Shown piece after piece: positions 1 to 10,400 of a stretch of 64,000 bases of DNA (its first letter is position 1; every line of letters starts with the position of its first letter). Source of the stretch: Rhizobium sp. Leaf453 (lineage in GTDB: Bacteria; Pseudomonadota; Alphaproteobacteria; Rhizobiales; Rhizobiaceae); the NCBI RefSeq assembly GCF_001425605.1, contig NZ_LMRG01000026.1, positions 186,001-250,000 of the forward strand, in the 5' to 3' direction. Position numbers and translations under genes: made by a program. Under the pieces are notes generated by a model. The model was given only the letters and a program-made list of their open reading frames with translations. It did not search any database and had not been told where the DNA came from.

Positions 1-2
1 TT

Positions 3-1352
3 GATGAGCATACTAAACACAAGGCTGCATTTTACGTTCGCCAGATTTCCAGCGCGCTGTCTCCCGCCAATTTCGTCACGACAAACCCGCAACTCTATCG
101 TGAGACAGTCGCCAGCAGCGGCGCCAATCTGGTCAAGGGCATGCAGATGCTGGCCGAGGATATTGCCGCCGGCAAGGGCGACCTGAAACTGCGCCAGACG
201 GATACGAGCAAGTTCGCCGTCGGCGAAAACATCGCCGTCACGCCCGGCAAGGTGATCGGCCAGAGCGATGTCTGCCAGATCCTGCAATACGATGCCTCGA
301 CGGAGACCGTTCTGAAGCGGCCTCTGCTGATCTGCCCGCCCTGGATCAACAAGTTCTACGTACTCGACCTCAACCCGCAAAAATCCTTCATCAAATGGTG
401 CGTCGATCAGGGGCATACCGTTTTCGTCATCTCCTGGGTCAATCCGGACGAACGCCACGCGGCCAAGGATTGGGAATCCTATGCCCGTGAAGGCATCGGT
501 TACGCGCTCGATATCATCAAGCAGGCGACCGGCGAGGAAGAAGTCAACGCGATAGGCTATTGCGTCGGCGGAACGCTGCTGGCCGCAACGCTCGCCCTGC
601 ATGCGCAAGAAGGCGACCGCCGCATTAGCTCAGCGACGCTATTCACCACACAGGTGGATTTTACTCATGCCGGCGATCTCAAGGTTTTCGCGGATGAGGA
701 TCAGATTGCCCAGATCGAAGAGGGAATGAAGGAGACCGGTTATCTCGACGGCTCGAAGATGGCCATGGCCTTCAACATGCTGCGTGCTTCCGAGCTCATC
801 TGGCCCTATTTCGTCAATAACTACCTGAAGGGTCAGGAGCCGTCGGCCTTCGACCTGCTCTACTGGAACTCCGATTCCACCCGCATGCCGGCGGCGAACC
901 ATTCCTTCTACCTGCGCAACTGCTATCTCGAAAACAACCTGACCAAGGGCAAGATGGTGCTCGCGGGCAAGCAAATCTCGCTCGGCGACGTCACCATCCC
1001 GATCTACAATCTCGCGACCAGGGAAGATCACATCGCGCCTGCGAAATCGGTGTTCGTCGGCAGTACGTTCTTCAGCGGCAACGTAACCTATGTCATGGCC
1101 GGGTCGGGACATATTGCCGGTGTCGTCAACCCCCCGGACAGGGGAAAATACCAGTTCTGGACCGGCGGACCGGTCGAGGGAACATTCGAGGATTGGGTCG
1201 AAGGTGCCAAGGAAACGCCTGGCTCCTGGTGGCCCCACTGGCAGGCCTGGATCGAGACGCTCGATGGCGAACGCGTGCCGGCGCGCAAGACCGGCGGCAA
1301 GCTCAATTCGCTGGAAGAGGCGCCGGGCTCCTATGTCCGCGCGCGCGCCTGA
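3..1352 (+). CDS. phaC: Class I poly(3-hydroxyalkanoate) synthase, 5' end outside window
   Basis: Polymerises (R)-3-hydroxybutyryl-CoA into PHB on the surface of cytoplasmic storage granules. The frame is open from the first codon of the window (position 3), so the gene is cut by the window edge. The visible 449 residues cover the alpha/beta-hydrolase synthase domain; rhizobial class I synthases are about 600 residues, so roughly 150 N-terminal residues are missing. The lipase-like box GYCVGG carries the nucleophilic cysteine (codon 561-563). The catalytic Asp (TREDH) and His (GSGHIAG) follow in the expected order, and the C-terminus has the family WWPHWQAW motif. The gene ends 24 bp before sfsA on the same strand. 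The identification is secure; there is no phaA or phaB in the window. Confidence 0.96.
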   Translation, partial: DEHTKHKAAFYVRQISSALSPANFVTTNPQLYRETVASSGANLVKGMQMLAEDIAAGKGDLKLRQTDTSKFAVGENIAVTPGKVIGQSDVCQILQYDASTETVLKRPLLICPPWINKFYVLDLNPQKSFIKWCVDQGHTVFVISWVNPDERHAAKDWESYAREGIGYALDIIKQATGEEEVNAIGYCVGGTLLAATLALHAQEGDRRISSATLFTTQVDFTHAGDLKVFADEDQIAQIEEGMKETGYLDGSKMAMAFNMLRASELIWPYFVNNYLKGQEPSAFDLLYWNSDSTRMPAANHSFYLRNCYLENNLTKGKMVLAGKQISLGDVTIPIYNLATREDHIAPAKSVFVGSTFFSGNVTYVMAGSGHIAGVVNPPDRGKYQFWTGGPVEGTFEDWVEGAKETPGSWWPHWQAWIETLDGERVPARKTGGKLNSLEEAPGSYVRARA

Positions 1353-1376
1353 TCGTTCGCCGGACAATCACCGCCC

Positions 1377-2096
1377 ATGATCTTCGACAGGCCGCTCGTG
1401 CCCGCCGTTCTCGTCCAGCGCTACAAGCGCTTCCTGTTCGATGCCGTTCTTCAGAACGGTAGCGCGATTACAGGGTTTTGTCCCAATACCGGATCGATGC
1501 GTGGCTTGACGGCACCGGGCTCCAGGATTTGGCTGTCCGAGCACGATAGCCCGACGCGAAAATATCCACATATGCTGGAAATGGTGGAGGTTGGTGGCAC
1601 GGTCGTGGGCGTCAATACCGGCCTGCCCAACAGGCTGGCGGAGGAAGCCATTCTGGCCGGACAGGTATCGAATCTTCATCTTTACGCGACACTGCGGCGC
1701 GAGCAGAAATACGGCCGCAACTCACGCATCGACATGCTGTTGACCGATCCTGATCGCAAGCGCGCCTATGTCGAGGTGAAGAACGTTCACTTCAGCCGAA
1801 CACTTGGCCTTGGCGAATTTCCCGACAGCCCGACCGTTCGGGGTGCAAAGCATCTCGAGGAATTGGGCGACATGGTCGAGGCCGGCCATCGCGGCATCAT
1901 GATTTACCTGATCCAGCGCGATGATTGTTCGACATTCCGCGTCTGCGACGACCTCGACCCAGCCTACGCGCAGGCGTTCGAGCGGGCCAGACAGCGCGGC
2001 GTCGAAGCTTTTGCATTAAAATGCCGAGTTTCGCCGCAGCAAATCTTGCCTGACGGGTTGATCCCGATAGACGAACCCGCCCGTGCTGATCTATGA
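1377..2096 (+). CDS. sfsA: Sugar fermentation stimulation protein SfsA family
   Basis: A 239-residue SfsA homologue of full family length. It begins [20 protein letters not shown], typical of the OB-fold-like N-terminal part, and contains [10 protein letters not shown]-terminal PD-(D/E)XK nuclease-like core is visible as RIDMLL followed by [11 protein letters not shown]. The E. coli protein was described as a DNA-binding regulator of maltose genes, but the biochemical role of the family is not settled, so no firm function is assigned here. The gene sits between phaC (24 bp upstream) and map (28 bp downstream), probably in one transcript. No strong Shine-Dalgarno is visible before the ATG. Confidence 0.93.
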   Translation: MIFDRPLVPAVLVQRYKRFLFDAVLQNGSAITGFCPNTGSMRGLTAPGSRIWLSEHDSPTRKYPHMLEMVEVGGTVVGVNTGLPNRLAEEAILAGQVSNLHLYATLRREQKYGRNSRIDMLLTDPDRKRAYVEVKNVHFSRTLGLGEFPDSPTVRGAKHLEELGDMVEAGHRGIMIYLIQRDDCSTFRVCDDLDPAYAQAFERARQRGVEAFALKCRVSPQQILPDGLIPIDEPARADL

Positions 2097-2124
2097 CATC
2101 AGAAAGACAACCGAAAGTTCTGTA

Positions 2125-2952
2125 ATGGTCACCTATATCGAGGCAGCGTCAGCGCCCCTAAAGAATACAGGCGTCATCCGTCTCTATACGCCGGAAGATT
2201 TCGCCGGGATCAAGCGCGCCTGCCAGGTGACGGCGCTGTGCCTCGACGAACTGGCCAGCCGCGTGAAGCCGGGCGTGACGACCGACGAGATCGACCGTTT
2301 CGTCTTCGATTTCGGAATGGACCATGGCGCCCTGCCCGCGACCTTGAACTATCGCGGCTATACGAAGTCTTCCTGCACCTCGATCAACCATGTCGTCTGT
2401 CACGGCATCCCCAACAACAAGCCGCTGCGTGAAGGCGATATCGTCAACATCGACGTCACCTATATCATCGATGGCTGGCACGGCGATTCCAGCCGCATGT
2501 ATCCAGTCGGCGAAATCAAGCGCGCCGCCCAGCGGCTGCTGGAAGTTACCCATGAATGCCTGATGCGCGGGATTGCCGCGGTCAAGCCCGGCGCCCGCAC
2601 CGGCGCGATCGGCGAGGCGATCCAGACCTATGCCGAGGCGGAGCGTTGCTCCGTGGTTCGCGACTTCTGCGGCCATGGCGTCGGCCGCCTCTTCCATGAC
2701 GCGCCGAATATCCTGCATTACGGTCGTGCCAATGAAGGCCCGGAAATGCGCGAAGGCATGATCTTTACCATCGAGCCGATGATCAATCTCGGCCGCCCGC
2801 ATGTGAAGGTTCTGGCCGACGGCTGGACGGCCGTCACGCGCGACCGGTCGCTTTCGGCGCAATATGAGCATGCCGTCGGCGTTACGGCCACCGGCTGCGA
2901 AATCTTCACATTGTCGCCGGGCGGCCTCGACCGTCCCGGGCTGCCTGCATAA
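2125..2952 (+). CDS. map: Methionine aminopeptidase, type I
   Basis: Removes the initiator methionine from nascent proteins in the cytoplasm. The 275-residue protein has the complete set of dinuclear metal ligands: Asp110 (NIDVTY), Asp121 (HGDSSRM), His184 (GHGVGRLF), Glu217 (TIEPMI) and Glu248 (QYEHAVG), plus the substrate-side His93 (VCHGIP). The frame is open from 2083, overlapping the end of sfsA, but homologues begin MVTYIEAAS, so the ATG at 2125 is taken as start. radC follows 8 bp downstream, indicating one transcript. Confidence 0.96.
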   Translation: MVTYIEAASAPLKNTGVIRLYTPEDFAGIKRACQVTALCLDELASRVKPGVTTDEIDRFVFDFGMDHGALPATLNYRGYTKSSCTSINHVVCHGIPNNKPLREGDIVNIDVTYIIDGWHGDSSRMYPVGEIKRAAQRLLEVTHECLMRGIAAVKPGARTGAIGEAIQTYAEAERCSVVRDFCGHGVGRLFHDAPNILHYGRANEGPEMREGMIFTIEPMINLGRPHVKVLADGWTAVTRDRSLSAQYEHAVGVTATGCEIFTLSPGGLDRPGLPA

Positions 2953-2960
2953 GGTTTTCG

Positions 2961-3749
2961 ATGACCAAGCCCCCTTCTTCCGACGGCGACATTTCGCAAC
3001 CGGCTGACGAAAGGGGCTTTTTCGCCGAGCAGCAGCCCAAGCGCCAAGGGTTGGGACTTATGGCCGTCCCACAAGACGAAGCGCACTACCACGGTCACCG
3101 TGATCGCCTTCGGACACGCTACAAAGACCATGGCGATACGGCGCTCGCCGACTACGAAATCCTCGAACTGCTGTTGTTCCGGCTCATCCCCCGCCGCGAT
3201 ACCAAGCCGATCGCCAAGGCGCTGCTGGAACGCTTCGGCACGCTCGCCGGCGTGTTCGGCGCGTCTCCGGCCCTGTTGCAGGAGGTCAAGGGCATCGGCG
3301 AGGCCGTTGCCTTCGACTTGAAGCTGATCTCGACTGTCGCGCATCGCACTTTGAAGAGCGGCCTGAAGGGCAAGCAGGTGCTCGCCTCCTGGTCATCGGT
3401 CATCGACTATTGCCACGCCGCCATGGCGCACGAGTCGATCGAACAGTTCCGTATTCTCTTTCTCGATAAGCGCAATGCGCTGATTGCCGACGAGGTGCAG
3501 CAGACGGGCACGGTCGATCACACACCCGTCTATCCACGCGAAGTCGTCAAGCGTGCGCTGGAACTGTCCGCCACCGCGCTTATATTGGTCCACAACCACC
3601 CGTCCGGCGATCCGACACCGTCGCGGGCAGATATCGAAATGACCAAGATGATCGTCGACACGGCCAAGCCGCTGGGGATCACCGTCCACGACCACATCAT
3701 CATCGGCAAGGATGGCCATGCCAGCCTCAAGGGCCTGAGGCTGATCTGA
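2961..3749 (+). CDS. radC: RadC family JAMM/MPN+ protein
   Basis: A 262-residue RadC homologue (JAMM metalloprotease fold). An N-terminal helix-hairpin-helix region (about residues 65-115, including [13 protein letters not shown]) precedes the MPN domain with the metal-binding signature [14 protein letters not shown] (His211, His213, Asp224). The role of chromosomal RadC is unresolved: the original link to DNA repair was withdrawn in E. coli, so the name indicates family only. The ATG is preceded by AAGG at 6-nt spacing. The first 40 residues are poorly conserved in the family and could be partly untranslated. Last gene of the phaC-sfsA-map-radC string; it converges on corA with a 12-bp gap. 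Confidence 0.93.
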   Translation: MTKPPSSDGDISQPADERGFFAEQQPKRQGLGLMAVPQDEAHYHGHRDRLRTRYKDHGDTALADYEILELLLFRLIPRRDTKPIAKALLERFGTLAGVFGASPALLQEVKGIGEAVAFDLKLISTVAHRTLKSGLKGKQVLASWSSVIDYCHAAMAHESIEQFRILFLDKRNALIADEVQQTGTVDHTPVYPREVVKRALELSATALILVHNHPSGDPTPSRADIEMTKMIVDTAKPLGITVHDHIIIGKDGHASLKGLRLI

Positions 3750-3761
3750 ACGCCATTGGTA

Positions 3762-4826
3762 TCAGAGCCATTTCGCCTTGCGGAACATCCGGTACAGCAT
3801 GCTGCAGATAAAGACGATGATCATCAGCACAACGAAGTAACCGTATCGGAACTTCAACTCCGGCATGTCGTCGAAATTCATGCCGTAGATGCCGGCGATC
3901 GCTGTCGGCACCGCCAGAATCGCCGCCCAGGACGCCAACTTTCGCGAAATCTCCGTTTGCTCGGATTGGCCGATCATCAGGCTGGCCTCGAAGGTGAAGG
4001 CCAACACCTCTCGCAACGTATCGATATCTTCCTGCACGCGACGGACATGGTCCGTCACATCCCGGAAGAGGGTATGGAGCGTCGCATCCATGCCCGGCAA
4101 TTCCAGATGTTCGTGACGACGGCAGACATCGACAAGCGGCACCACAGCATTGCGAAGCCGAAGCAGACTGCGGCGCAAGAAATAAAGCCTCTCGATATCC
4201 CTCTTGTCCAACCGGTCCCGGAGAACCCGTTCCTCCAGTTCTTCGACCTCGGCATGAATGCCCTCGACGACCGGCATGTAATTGTCGACGATGAAATCTA
4301 GAATGGAATAGAGGATGTAATTCTCGCCGTGCGCCAAGGCTGCCGGCGAGGCTTCGCAGCGCTGGCGTACGAGATTGTATGACGTAGACGGTCCATGGCG
4401 AACGGACACGACATAGCCTTGGCCGACGAAGAGATGGGTTTCGCCGAAAACGATCTCCTCGCCGCCCATATGCGCCGTGCGGGCCACAACAAAGATCGAA
4501 TCTCCGTAGATTTCCAGTTTCGGCCGCTGATGGGCGTGATTGGCATCTTCGATCGCCAGTTCCGGCAGATTGAATTCCGCTTGAACCTCACGCAGCAGCG
4601 CCTCGTCGGGTTCATGAAGACCGATCCAGACCACCGCCTTTTCGCGACCGCGCCATTCATGCGCCTGACCAATCTCGATATCATGGGTGCGCTGACCATG
4701 CTCATAGACGGCGGCTGCGACAACGCCGGGCCGGCTGCGCGGTTTCTCCCGAGCGGGATTGGTGGGCGTCTCTCGCGAAGAGATCGTTTCCTGCTCGGTT
4801 CTGTTTCCAGTTTCCAGCAAAGCCAT
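3762..4826 (-). CDS. corA: CorA family magnesium/divalent cation transporter
   Basis: Inner-membrane pentameric Mg2+ channel of the CorA family. The 354-residue protein has a long acidic, helical cytoplasmic domain and two C-terminal membrane segments, TM1 ending in the signature GMNF and TM2 starting YGYFVVLMIIVF, followed by a basic C-terminal tail as in CorA. The chosen ATG (4826) has GGGAGG five to six bases upstream. An in-frame GTG six bases earlier would sit on top of that Shine-Dalgarno and is rejected. Substrate could be Mg2+, Co2+ or Ni2+. Divergent from sthA across a 242-bp AT-rich spacer that should hold both promoters. Confidence 0.94.
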   Translation of the reverse strand: MALLETGNRTEQETISSRETPTNPAREKPRSRPGVVAAAVYEHGQRTHDIEIGQAHEWRGREKAVVWIGLHEPDEALLREVQAEFNLPELAIEDANHAHQRPKLEIYGDSIFVVARTAHMGGEEIVFGETHLFVGQGYVVSVRHGPSTSYNLVRQRCEASPAALAHGENYILYSILDFIVDNYMPVVEGIHAEVEELEERVLRDRLDKRDIERLYFLRRSLLRLRNAVVPLVDVCRRHEHLELPGMDATLHTLFRDVTDHVRRVQEDIDTLREVLAFTFEASLMIGQSEQTEISRKLASWAAILAVPTAIAGIYGMNFDDMPELKFRYGYFVVLMIIVFICSMLYRMFRKAKWL

Positions 4827-5068
4827 TGTCACCTCCCGCTACCGGCTCGATACCTTCCGTCGCTCGGATCACATCAAGATGCGCGCGCAGACGACCGACA
4901 TCCAATCATATTGGAATAATTATAATCGCTTTTCGTGAAATACACATCAGCAGGCGCCGGCAAGCATTTATCGGGCTTTATGAAACTGTAAGATTGACGT
5001 TATAGACGCATGCAAGCGACATTTCCCGCAACGCACAATGATTCTCCCTCCATCATCGGAAACGCGTC

Positions 5069-6475
5069 ATGAACCAGTACGATCTCGTGGTTGTCGGCAG
5101 TGGCCCCGCAGGCCGAAGAGCCGCCATCCAGGCCGCAAAGCTGGGCAAGAAGGTTCTTGTCGTCGAACAGGGAAAACGCGTCGGCGGCGTATCGGTTCAC
5201 ACGGGCACCATCCCGTCGAAGACATTGCGCGAAACGGCTCTGAACCTCACCGGCTGGCGTGAGCGCGGCTTCTATGGCCGAGCCTACCGCGTCAAGCAGG
5301 AGATCCATGCCGACGACCTCCGCCGCCGCCTGTTGATCACGCTGGACCATGAAGTCGAAGTCCTGGAGCACCAGTTCGCCCGCAACCGGGTACAGCACCT
5401 GCGCGGCAAGGCAAGCTTCATCGACCCGCAGACATTACAGATCGTCAAGGACGATGGAGAGATCATCCAGGTTAGTGCTGTCAGCATCCTGCTCGCCGTC
5501 GGCACCAAACCCTTCCGGCCGAACTACATTCCGTTCGACGGCAAGACGGTGCTGGACAGCGACGAACTTCTCGAGATCGAGGATCTGCCGCGCTCGATGG
5601 CCGTTATCGGCGCGGGAGTCATCGGCATCGAATACGCCACGATCTTCAGCGCGCTCGACACACAGGTCACACTGATCGATCCGAAAGCGACGATGCTCGA
5701 TTTCATCGACAAGGAGATTGTCGAGGACTTCACCTATCAGCTGCGTGACCGCAACATGAAGCTGCATCTGGGCCAGAAGGCCGAAAAGGTCGAGCGCACG
5801 CCGGACGGCAAATGCTCGATCACGCTCGACAGCGGCCGCGTCATCCATTGCGAAATGGTGCTGTTCGCCGCCGGTCGTATGGGCGCCACCGACACACTCA
5901 ACCTGCCGGCCGCCGGGCTTGAAGCCGACAGCCGTGGACGTCTCAGCGTCAATCCGGAAACCTTTCAGACATCGGTTCCGAATATCTACGCGGCCGGTGA
6001 CGTCGTCGGCTTCCCGAGCCTCGCCTCCACCTCGATGGAACAGGGCCGCATCGCCGCCCGGGTCGCCGTCGGTGCGATCGCCAAGGAACCGCCGAAATTC
6101 TTTCCCTACGGCATTTATGCCGTTCCGGAAATTTCGACCTGCGGCCTGACCGAGGAAGAAGTCAAAGAACGTGGTATCCCCTACGAATGCGGCATAGCCC
6201 GTTTTCGAGAGACATCGCGCGGCCACATCATGGGCCTCGACTCCGGCCTGCTGAAACTGATCTTCTCGCTGAAGACCCGGCGCCTTCTCGGCGTGCATAT
6301 CGTCGGCGAAGGTGCGACGGAGCTGGTGCATATCGGCCAGGCCGTCCTCAACCTGAAGGGCACAGTCGAGTACTTCGTCGAGAACACCTTCAATTACCCG
6401 ACACTGGCTGAGGCCTACAAGATTGCGGGGCTCGATGCCAGCAACCGCATGGGTGAGGTTACGCCGAAGACCTAG
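5069..6475 (+). CDS. sthA: Soluble pyridine nucleotide transhydrogenase (Si-specific)
   Basis: FAD-containing enzyme that interconverts NADPH + NAD+ and NADP+ + NADH in the cytosol, usually discharging excess NADPH. The 468 residues show the flavoprotein disulfide reductase layout: FAD Rossmann motif GSGPAGRRAA near the N-terminus, a central NAD(P) Rossmann motif (VIGAGVIGIEYA) and a C-terminal dimerisation domain. The diagnostic feature is that the redox-active CxxxxC of lipoamide or mercuric reductases is replaced in GGVSVHTGTIPSKTL, as in SthA. Start supported by GGAA about 8 nt upstream. Linking it to PHB synthase, an NADPH-driven sink at the left edge, is plausible but only inferred. Confidence 0.95.
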   Translation: MNQYDLVVVGSGPAGRRAAIQAAKLGKKVLVVEQGKRVGGVSVHTGTIPSKTLRETALNLTGWRERGFYGRAYRVKQEIHADDLRRRLLITLDHEVEVLEHQFARNRVQHLRGKASFIDPQTLQIVKDDGEIIQVSAVSILLAVGTKPFRPNYIPFDGKTVLDSDELLEIEDLPRSMAVIGAGVIGIEYATIFSALDTQVTLIDPKATMLDFIDKEIVEDFTYQLRDRNMKLHLGQKAEKVERTPDGKCSITLDSGRVIHCEMVLFAAGRMGATDTLNLPAAGLEADSRGRLSVNPETFQTSVPNIYAAGDVVGFPSLASTSMEQGRIAARVAVGAIAKEPPKFFPYGIYAVPEISTCGLTEEEVKERGIPYECGIARFRETSRGHIMGLDSGLLKLIFSLKTRRLLGVHIVGEGATELVHIGQAVLNLKGTVEYFVENTFNYPTLAEAYKIAGLDASNRMGEVTPKT

Positions 6476-6663
6476 CTTTTTAGGGCATCCAGTTTCCGGC
6501 AGCCCTCGCCCGGGATTTAAACTTTTCGATGGATGCGCCGTTGTCTCGTTTCGGCGCAGGCACACCGCTCCAGACTCCGTGAAACGACCCTCTCGCGTGG
6601 CCGTTTTACTCCTTGTTTACCCCTCCACATGAAAGCGATTGGCCTAATCCGCAGGGAATCCGT

Positions 6664-6936
6664 TCAATTCCCACGCAACCGTTTCAGGTTTCTGCGAGCG
6701 TCATCGGCGAGCGGATGATCGGGGTGGCGCGCGACAAACAACTCGAACGCTTCGACCGTCCCTCGTCTTTTTATCTCCGCATATTCCGAAGCCACGGCTT
6801 TTTCGGGATCCGGCGGCCTATCCATCATTTCCGGGGCCTCTCCTGTTTGGTTTGCGAGAGTTAAAGGCATTGAAAGCAGGCTAGCCGCCGTAAAGACAAC
6901 AGGAATTACAACCGTTCCTGGAAGCGTTTTTTTCAT
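6664..6936 (-). CDS. Small exported protein of unknown function
   Basis: A 90-residue open frame with a clear Sec signal: a basic start (MKKT), a hydrophobic core and a likely cleavage after LTLANQ-type residues around position 30. The mature part is acidic then basic and contains FELFVARHPDHPLADDARR, which resembles one half of a tetratricopeptide hairpin. GGAG lies 9 nt before the ATG. The gene is isolated, between sthA and the RTX gene, on the opposite strand to both. I do not recognise a family; it is reported because the signal peptide and ribosome site argue for a real gene. Confidence 0.65.
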   Translation of the reverse strand: MKKTLPGTVVIPVVFTAASLLSMPLTLANQTGEAPEMMDRPPDPEKAVASEYAEIKRRGTVEAFELFVARHPDHPLADDARRNLKRLRGN

Positions 6937-7451
6937 CGCATGTCACTCCACATGCAGAAGACCGATAAGCTATCTCTCACCCTTGGCACGCCAGCGATTT
7001 TTTGTCGCAATCGACGCCCCTCAAAACACACCGCAACGGAGTGAGAGGGATATTAGTCTTGTTCGTTTAATTAATTTAGCGTAGACTAATTACAAGTAGC
7101 CGCGAACATGATTGAACGGCGATCGCCGTTCATTGCGAATATATTACCTGAACTACGCGGTATTTAAGTTCATCTTTGGGGTTGCGTTTTGCGTCGGATA
7201 AAACCGTGGGGCGAATTCCATGGCACTTACCCAACGACCTCAAGTTCATTTTGAAAGAGAACGACCGTTCACCCCAATCTGGGTAACGCGGCCAGCAGAG
7301 TGCAGTTTTGCAGTTGATGTTCCGATGATCGCGTGAAGCGACCGTCGGCGAGGGCATTTGTGCGCATTGCAGTGCAGTTTCGTAACTAAACCTCAAATCA
7401 CCGAGCGCGTTGCATCACCTTTTTGCGGGTCGTGCAACTAGGGAGGCATTC
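6937..7451. other. Long AT-rich intergenic region upstream of the RTX gene
   Basis: About 515 bp without a convincing gene, between the start of the small exported protein and the RTX protease. It is distinctly more AT-rich than the flanks around 7055-7105, where runs of TTAATTAATTTAG occur. It contains the 20-bp palindrome annotated separately, and ends in a strong ribosome site GGGAGG at 7441-7446, five nt before the RTX ATG. An 88-codon minus-strand frame here (7130-7396) has no family resemblance and is not annotated. Confidence 0.6.
7113..7132. promoter_or_regulatory. 20-bp perfect palindrome, candidate operator
   Basis: TGAACGGCGATCGCCGTTCA reads identically on both strands without a spacer. 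It lies about 320 bp upstream of the RTX protease start in AT-rich DNA. The length and symmetry suit a dimeric regulator (for example a LuxR- or TetR-type protein), but no consensus was matched, so the assignment is inference. Confidence 0.4.
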
Positions 7452-10400
7452 ATGGCAATGAAGCTGAAAATCACGTCACTCACCGATGCCGCGGCATCGG
7501 AACCCGGCCGTACAACCGGCTATTCGGGCCTTGATCGAGCCGCAAGCCTGGCAGGCTTTTCCATCGGCAATACTGCACCCGGTGTGGCGGACATCTGGAC
7601 ACCGGCAAAATCCGTCGTCCTGCCACTGCTGACATCGTCGGACGCCCTTTGGGCTCCGGAACCCGCGCCAGCAAACAGCGGATCCAGTAACGTCCCACAG
7701 GAGAATGGCGACGCTTCCGTGACAATCGCGGTTGCCGCCACAGGCAACGCCCTGATCGATGGCGTGCTCAGCGGCGTGCGCTGGAACGAAACCTTCATCA
7801 CCTACAGCGATACGGATGCTTCGGGGGACTATCAGGCCGGTTATTCGTCCGACCAGAACGCGAACGGCATCAGCGCACAGAATGAGGCTTTTTCGCAGTT
7901 TACCGCGGCGCAGATGATCGCTTTCCACGCAGCGTTGAACCAAGCCATTTACACCCAGCTCGGCGGCTCTGGCGGCTTCTCCGTCGAGGGCTTCACCAAT
8001 CTCACCATTGACTACAATGGTGCGGGAACCAGCAATTCTACAATTCGCGCCGCGAATTCCGGCGATGCCGGAACCGCCTATGCATTCTATCCGAACAACA
8101 GCATCTATGGCGGCGATACCTTCTTCGGGAACACCTATGACGGGACGAGCAACAGCCTGAAAAACCCCGTGGCCGGCAACTATGCCTGGCATACGATGAT
8201 TCACGAACTGGGTCATTCGCTCGGGTTGAAGCATGGCCATGAAACCGGTGGACCGGGTAACACTGCCGTTCCGGCTGCGTACAATTCGATCGAATTCACG
8301 GTCATGACCTACGCCAGCTTCATCGGCGACAATTCGGGTGGTTATGACTACGAGCAATGGGGCGCGCCACAGACCTACATGATGATCGACATCCTCGCCC
8401 TCCAGACAATGTATGGCGCGGATTTCACCGTCAACAGCGGAAATACTGTCTATACTTGGGATCCGACCAACGGCAATTCCTACGTTGCCGGAGTGTTGGC
8501 GATCGACCCCGGCGCCAACCGAATTTTCTCGACGATCTGGGATGGCAACGGTATCGATACCTACGATCTGTCGAACTACGCGACCAATCTGCGGCTCGAT
8601 CTTCGTCCTGGCGAAAGCTCGACATTCTCCACCGCCCAGCTTGCCTATCTCGGTGGTGGCCCGAATGGCGGCTATGCCCGCGGCAACGTCTTCAACGCAT
8701 TCCAGTTCAACGGCGACAGCCGTTCGCTCATCGAAAACGCCATCGGTGGCTCGGGCAATGACAGCATTACCGGAAACAATGCTAACAACACCCTGACGGG
8801 GAATGGCGGAAACGATACCCTGCTCGCCGGCTCAGGCATCGACATCATTGATGGCGGAGACGGCAATGACTGGATTGAGGGCGGCTTCTCGACCGATACG
8901 GTGAACGGCAATGCCGGCAACGACACGTTCTATGTCCGCGATGGCGAGTTTGGCGACAATACCGACGGTGGTTCCGGCGACGACGTGCTGGATGTCAGCA
9001 ATTATACGTCGAGAGGTGCGATCGTTAATCTCGGCGCGAACACCTACGACTTTTCGCCAACCTTTGGCGGTCCCTATTCGATCGTGAATGTCGAAAACGT
9101 GCGGGGCACCCAGGTCGCCGACACGATTACAGGCGACGCTCTCGGCAATATTCTCGTCGGCAACGGAGGCAACGACACCATCAGCGGAGCCGCAGGCAAC
9201 GACACACTGGACGGTGGCAACGGCAACGACACACTGCTGGGCGGGGATGGCAACGATACGCTTACCGCCGGATCCGGTGTCGATCTCGTCTACGGCAATA
9301 ACGGCAACGATCGATTCTACCTCATGCAGGGCTGGCAAGGCGGCGTAGGCGAAGCCTACTTTGGCGGTGCCGGCTATGACACGTTCGACACGTCTACGGT
9401 CATCTTTTCCCCCTTCAGTGTCTACGTGAATCTTCAGGATGGCGAGTTCTATGAAATCGGTTGGGCCGGCTTCTTCGACATCTCGCTTTCAAGCGTTGAA
9501 AGGGTTGTCACCGGAGATGGCGAGGACCTCGTCACCGGCTCCGGTGAAGTCAACGGCCTGTTTACCGGCGCCGGAGACGACGTCGTCGAAGGTCTTGGCG
9601 GTGACGATACACTGAGTGGCGAAGATGGTGATGACCGTCTGGATGGCGGCTCCGGAGCAGATAACCTTTGGGGCGGCAACGGAACGGATACCGCATCCTA
9701 TCTGAGCGCGACGGCCGGTGTTATCGCCAGCCTGTCGAGCCCCGGCGCGAACACCGGAGACGCAGCCGGCGATACCTACAGCCTGATCGAAAATCTGGCT
9801 GGATCGAACTACGCTGACTTCCTGTATGGAACCGGCGGCAACAACCGGATCGTTGCCTATGACGGCAACGACACGGTCAAGGGATATTCCGGCAACGATG
9901 AGTTGCTCGGCCTCGACGGCAATGACATCCTGATCGGTGGGATTGGCGCCGACTACATGAGCGGCGGCAATGGCAGGGATACTGCCTCCTATGACGGTGC
10001 TGGGTCAGGTGTTATCGCCAATCTGTCCAGCCCGGGGGGCAATACCGGCGAAGCCACCGGCGACACCTACAACTCCATCGAGAACATGATCGGCTCGGGC
10101 TTCAACGATGAGCTCTATGCGGATAATGACGACAACAACATCAATGGCGGGGGCGGCGACGACCTCATCAAGGGTTACAACGGCAATGACGTTCTGACCG
10201 GCGGAACGGGCGATGATGAATTCAACTTCAACACGGCTTTGAACGCCGCAACGAATCTGGACCGCATCCTCGACTTCAACGTCGCCGATGACATCATCTC
10301 TCTGGAAAATGCAATCTTCACCCAGGTCGGTGCGCTCGGCGTACTGGCAGCGGCAGCTTTCAAGGCCAATACCAGCGGGCTTGCCACAGATGCCAGCGAT

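Noticed and set aside
5435-6565. 376-codon minus-strand frame
   Set aside because: Antisense shadow of sthA, with no recognisable motif or ribosome site.
7130-7396. 88-codon minus-strand frame upstream of the RTX gene
   Set aside because: No Shine-Dalgarno, no family features, and Cys/Arg/Ser-rich random-looking composition in an AT-rich regulatory gap.
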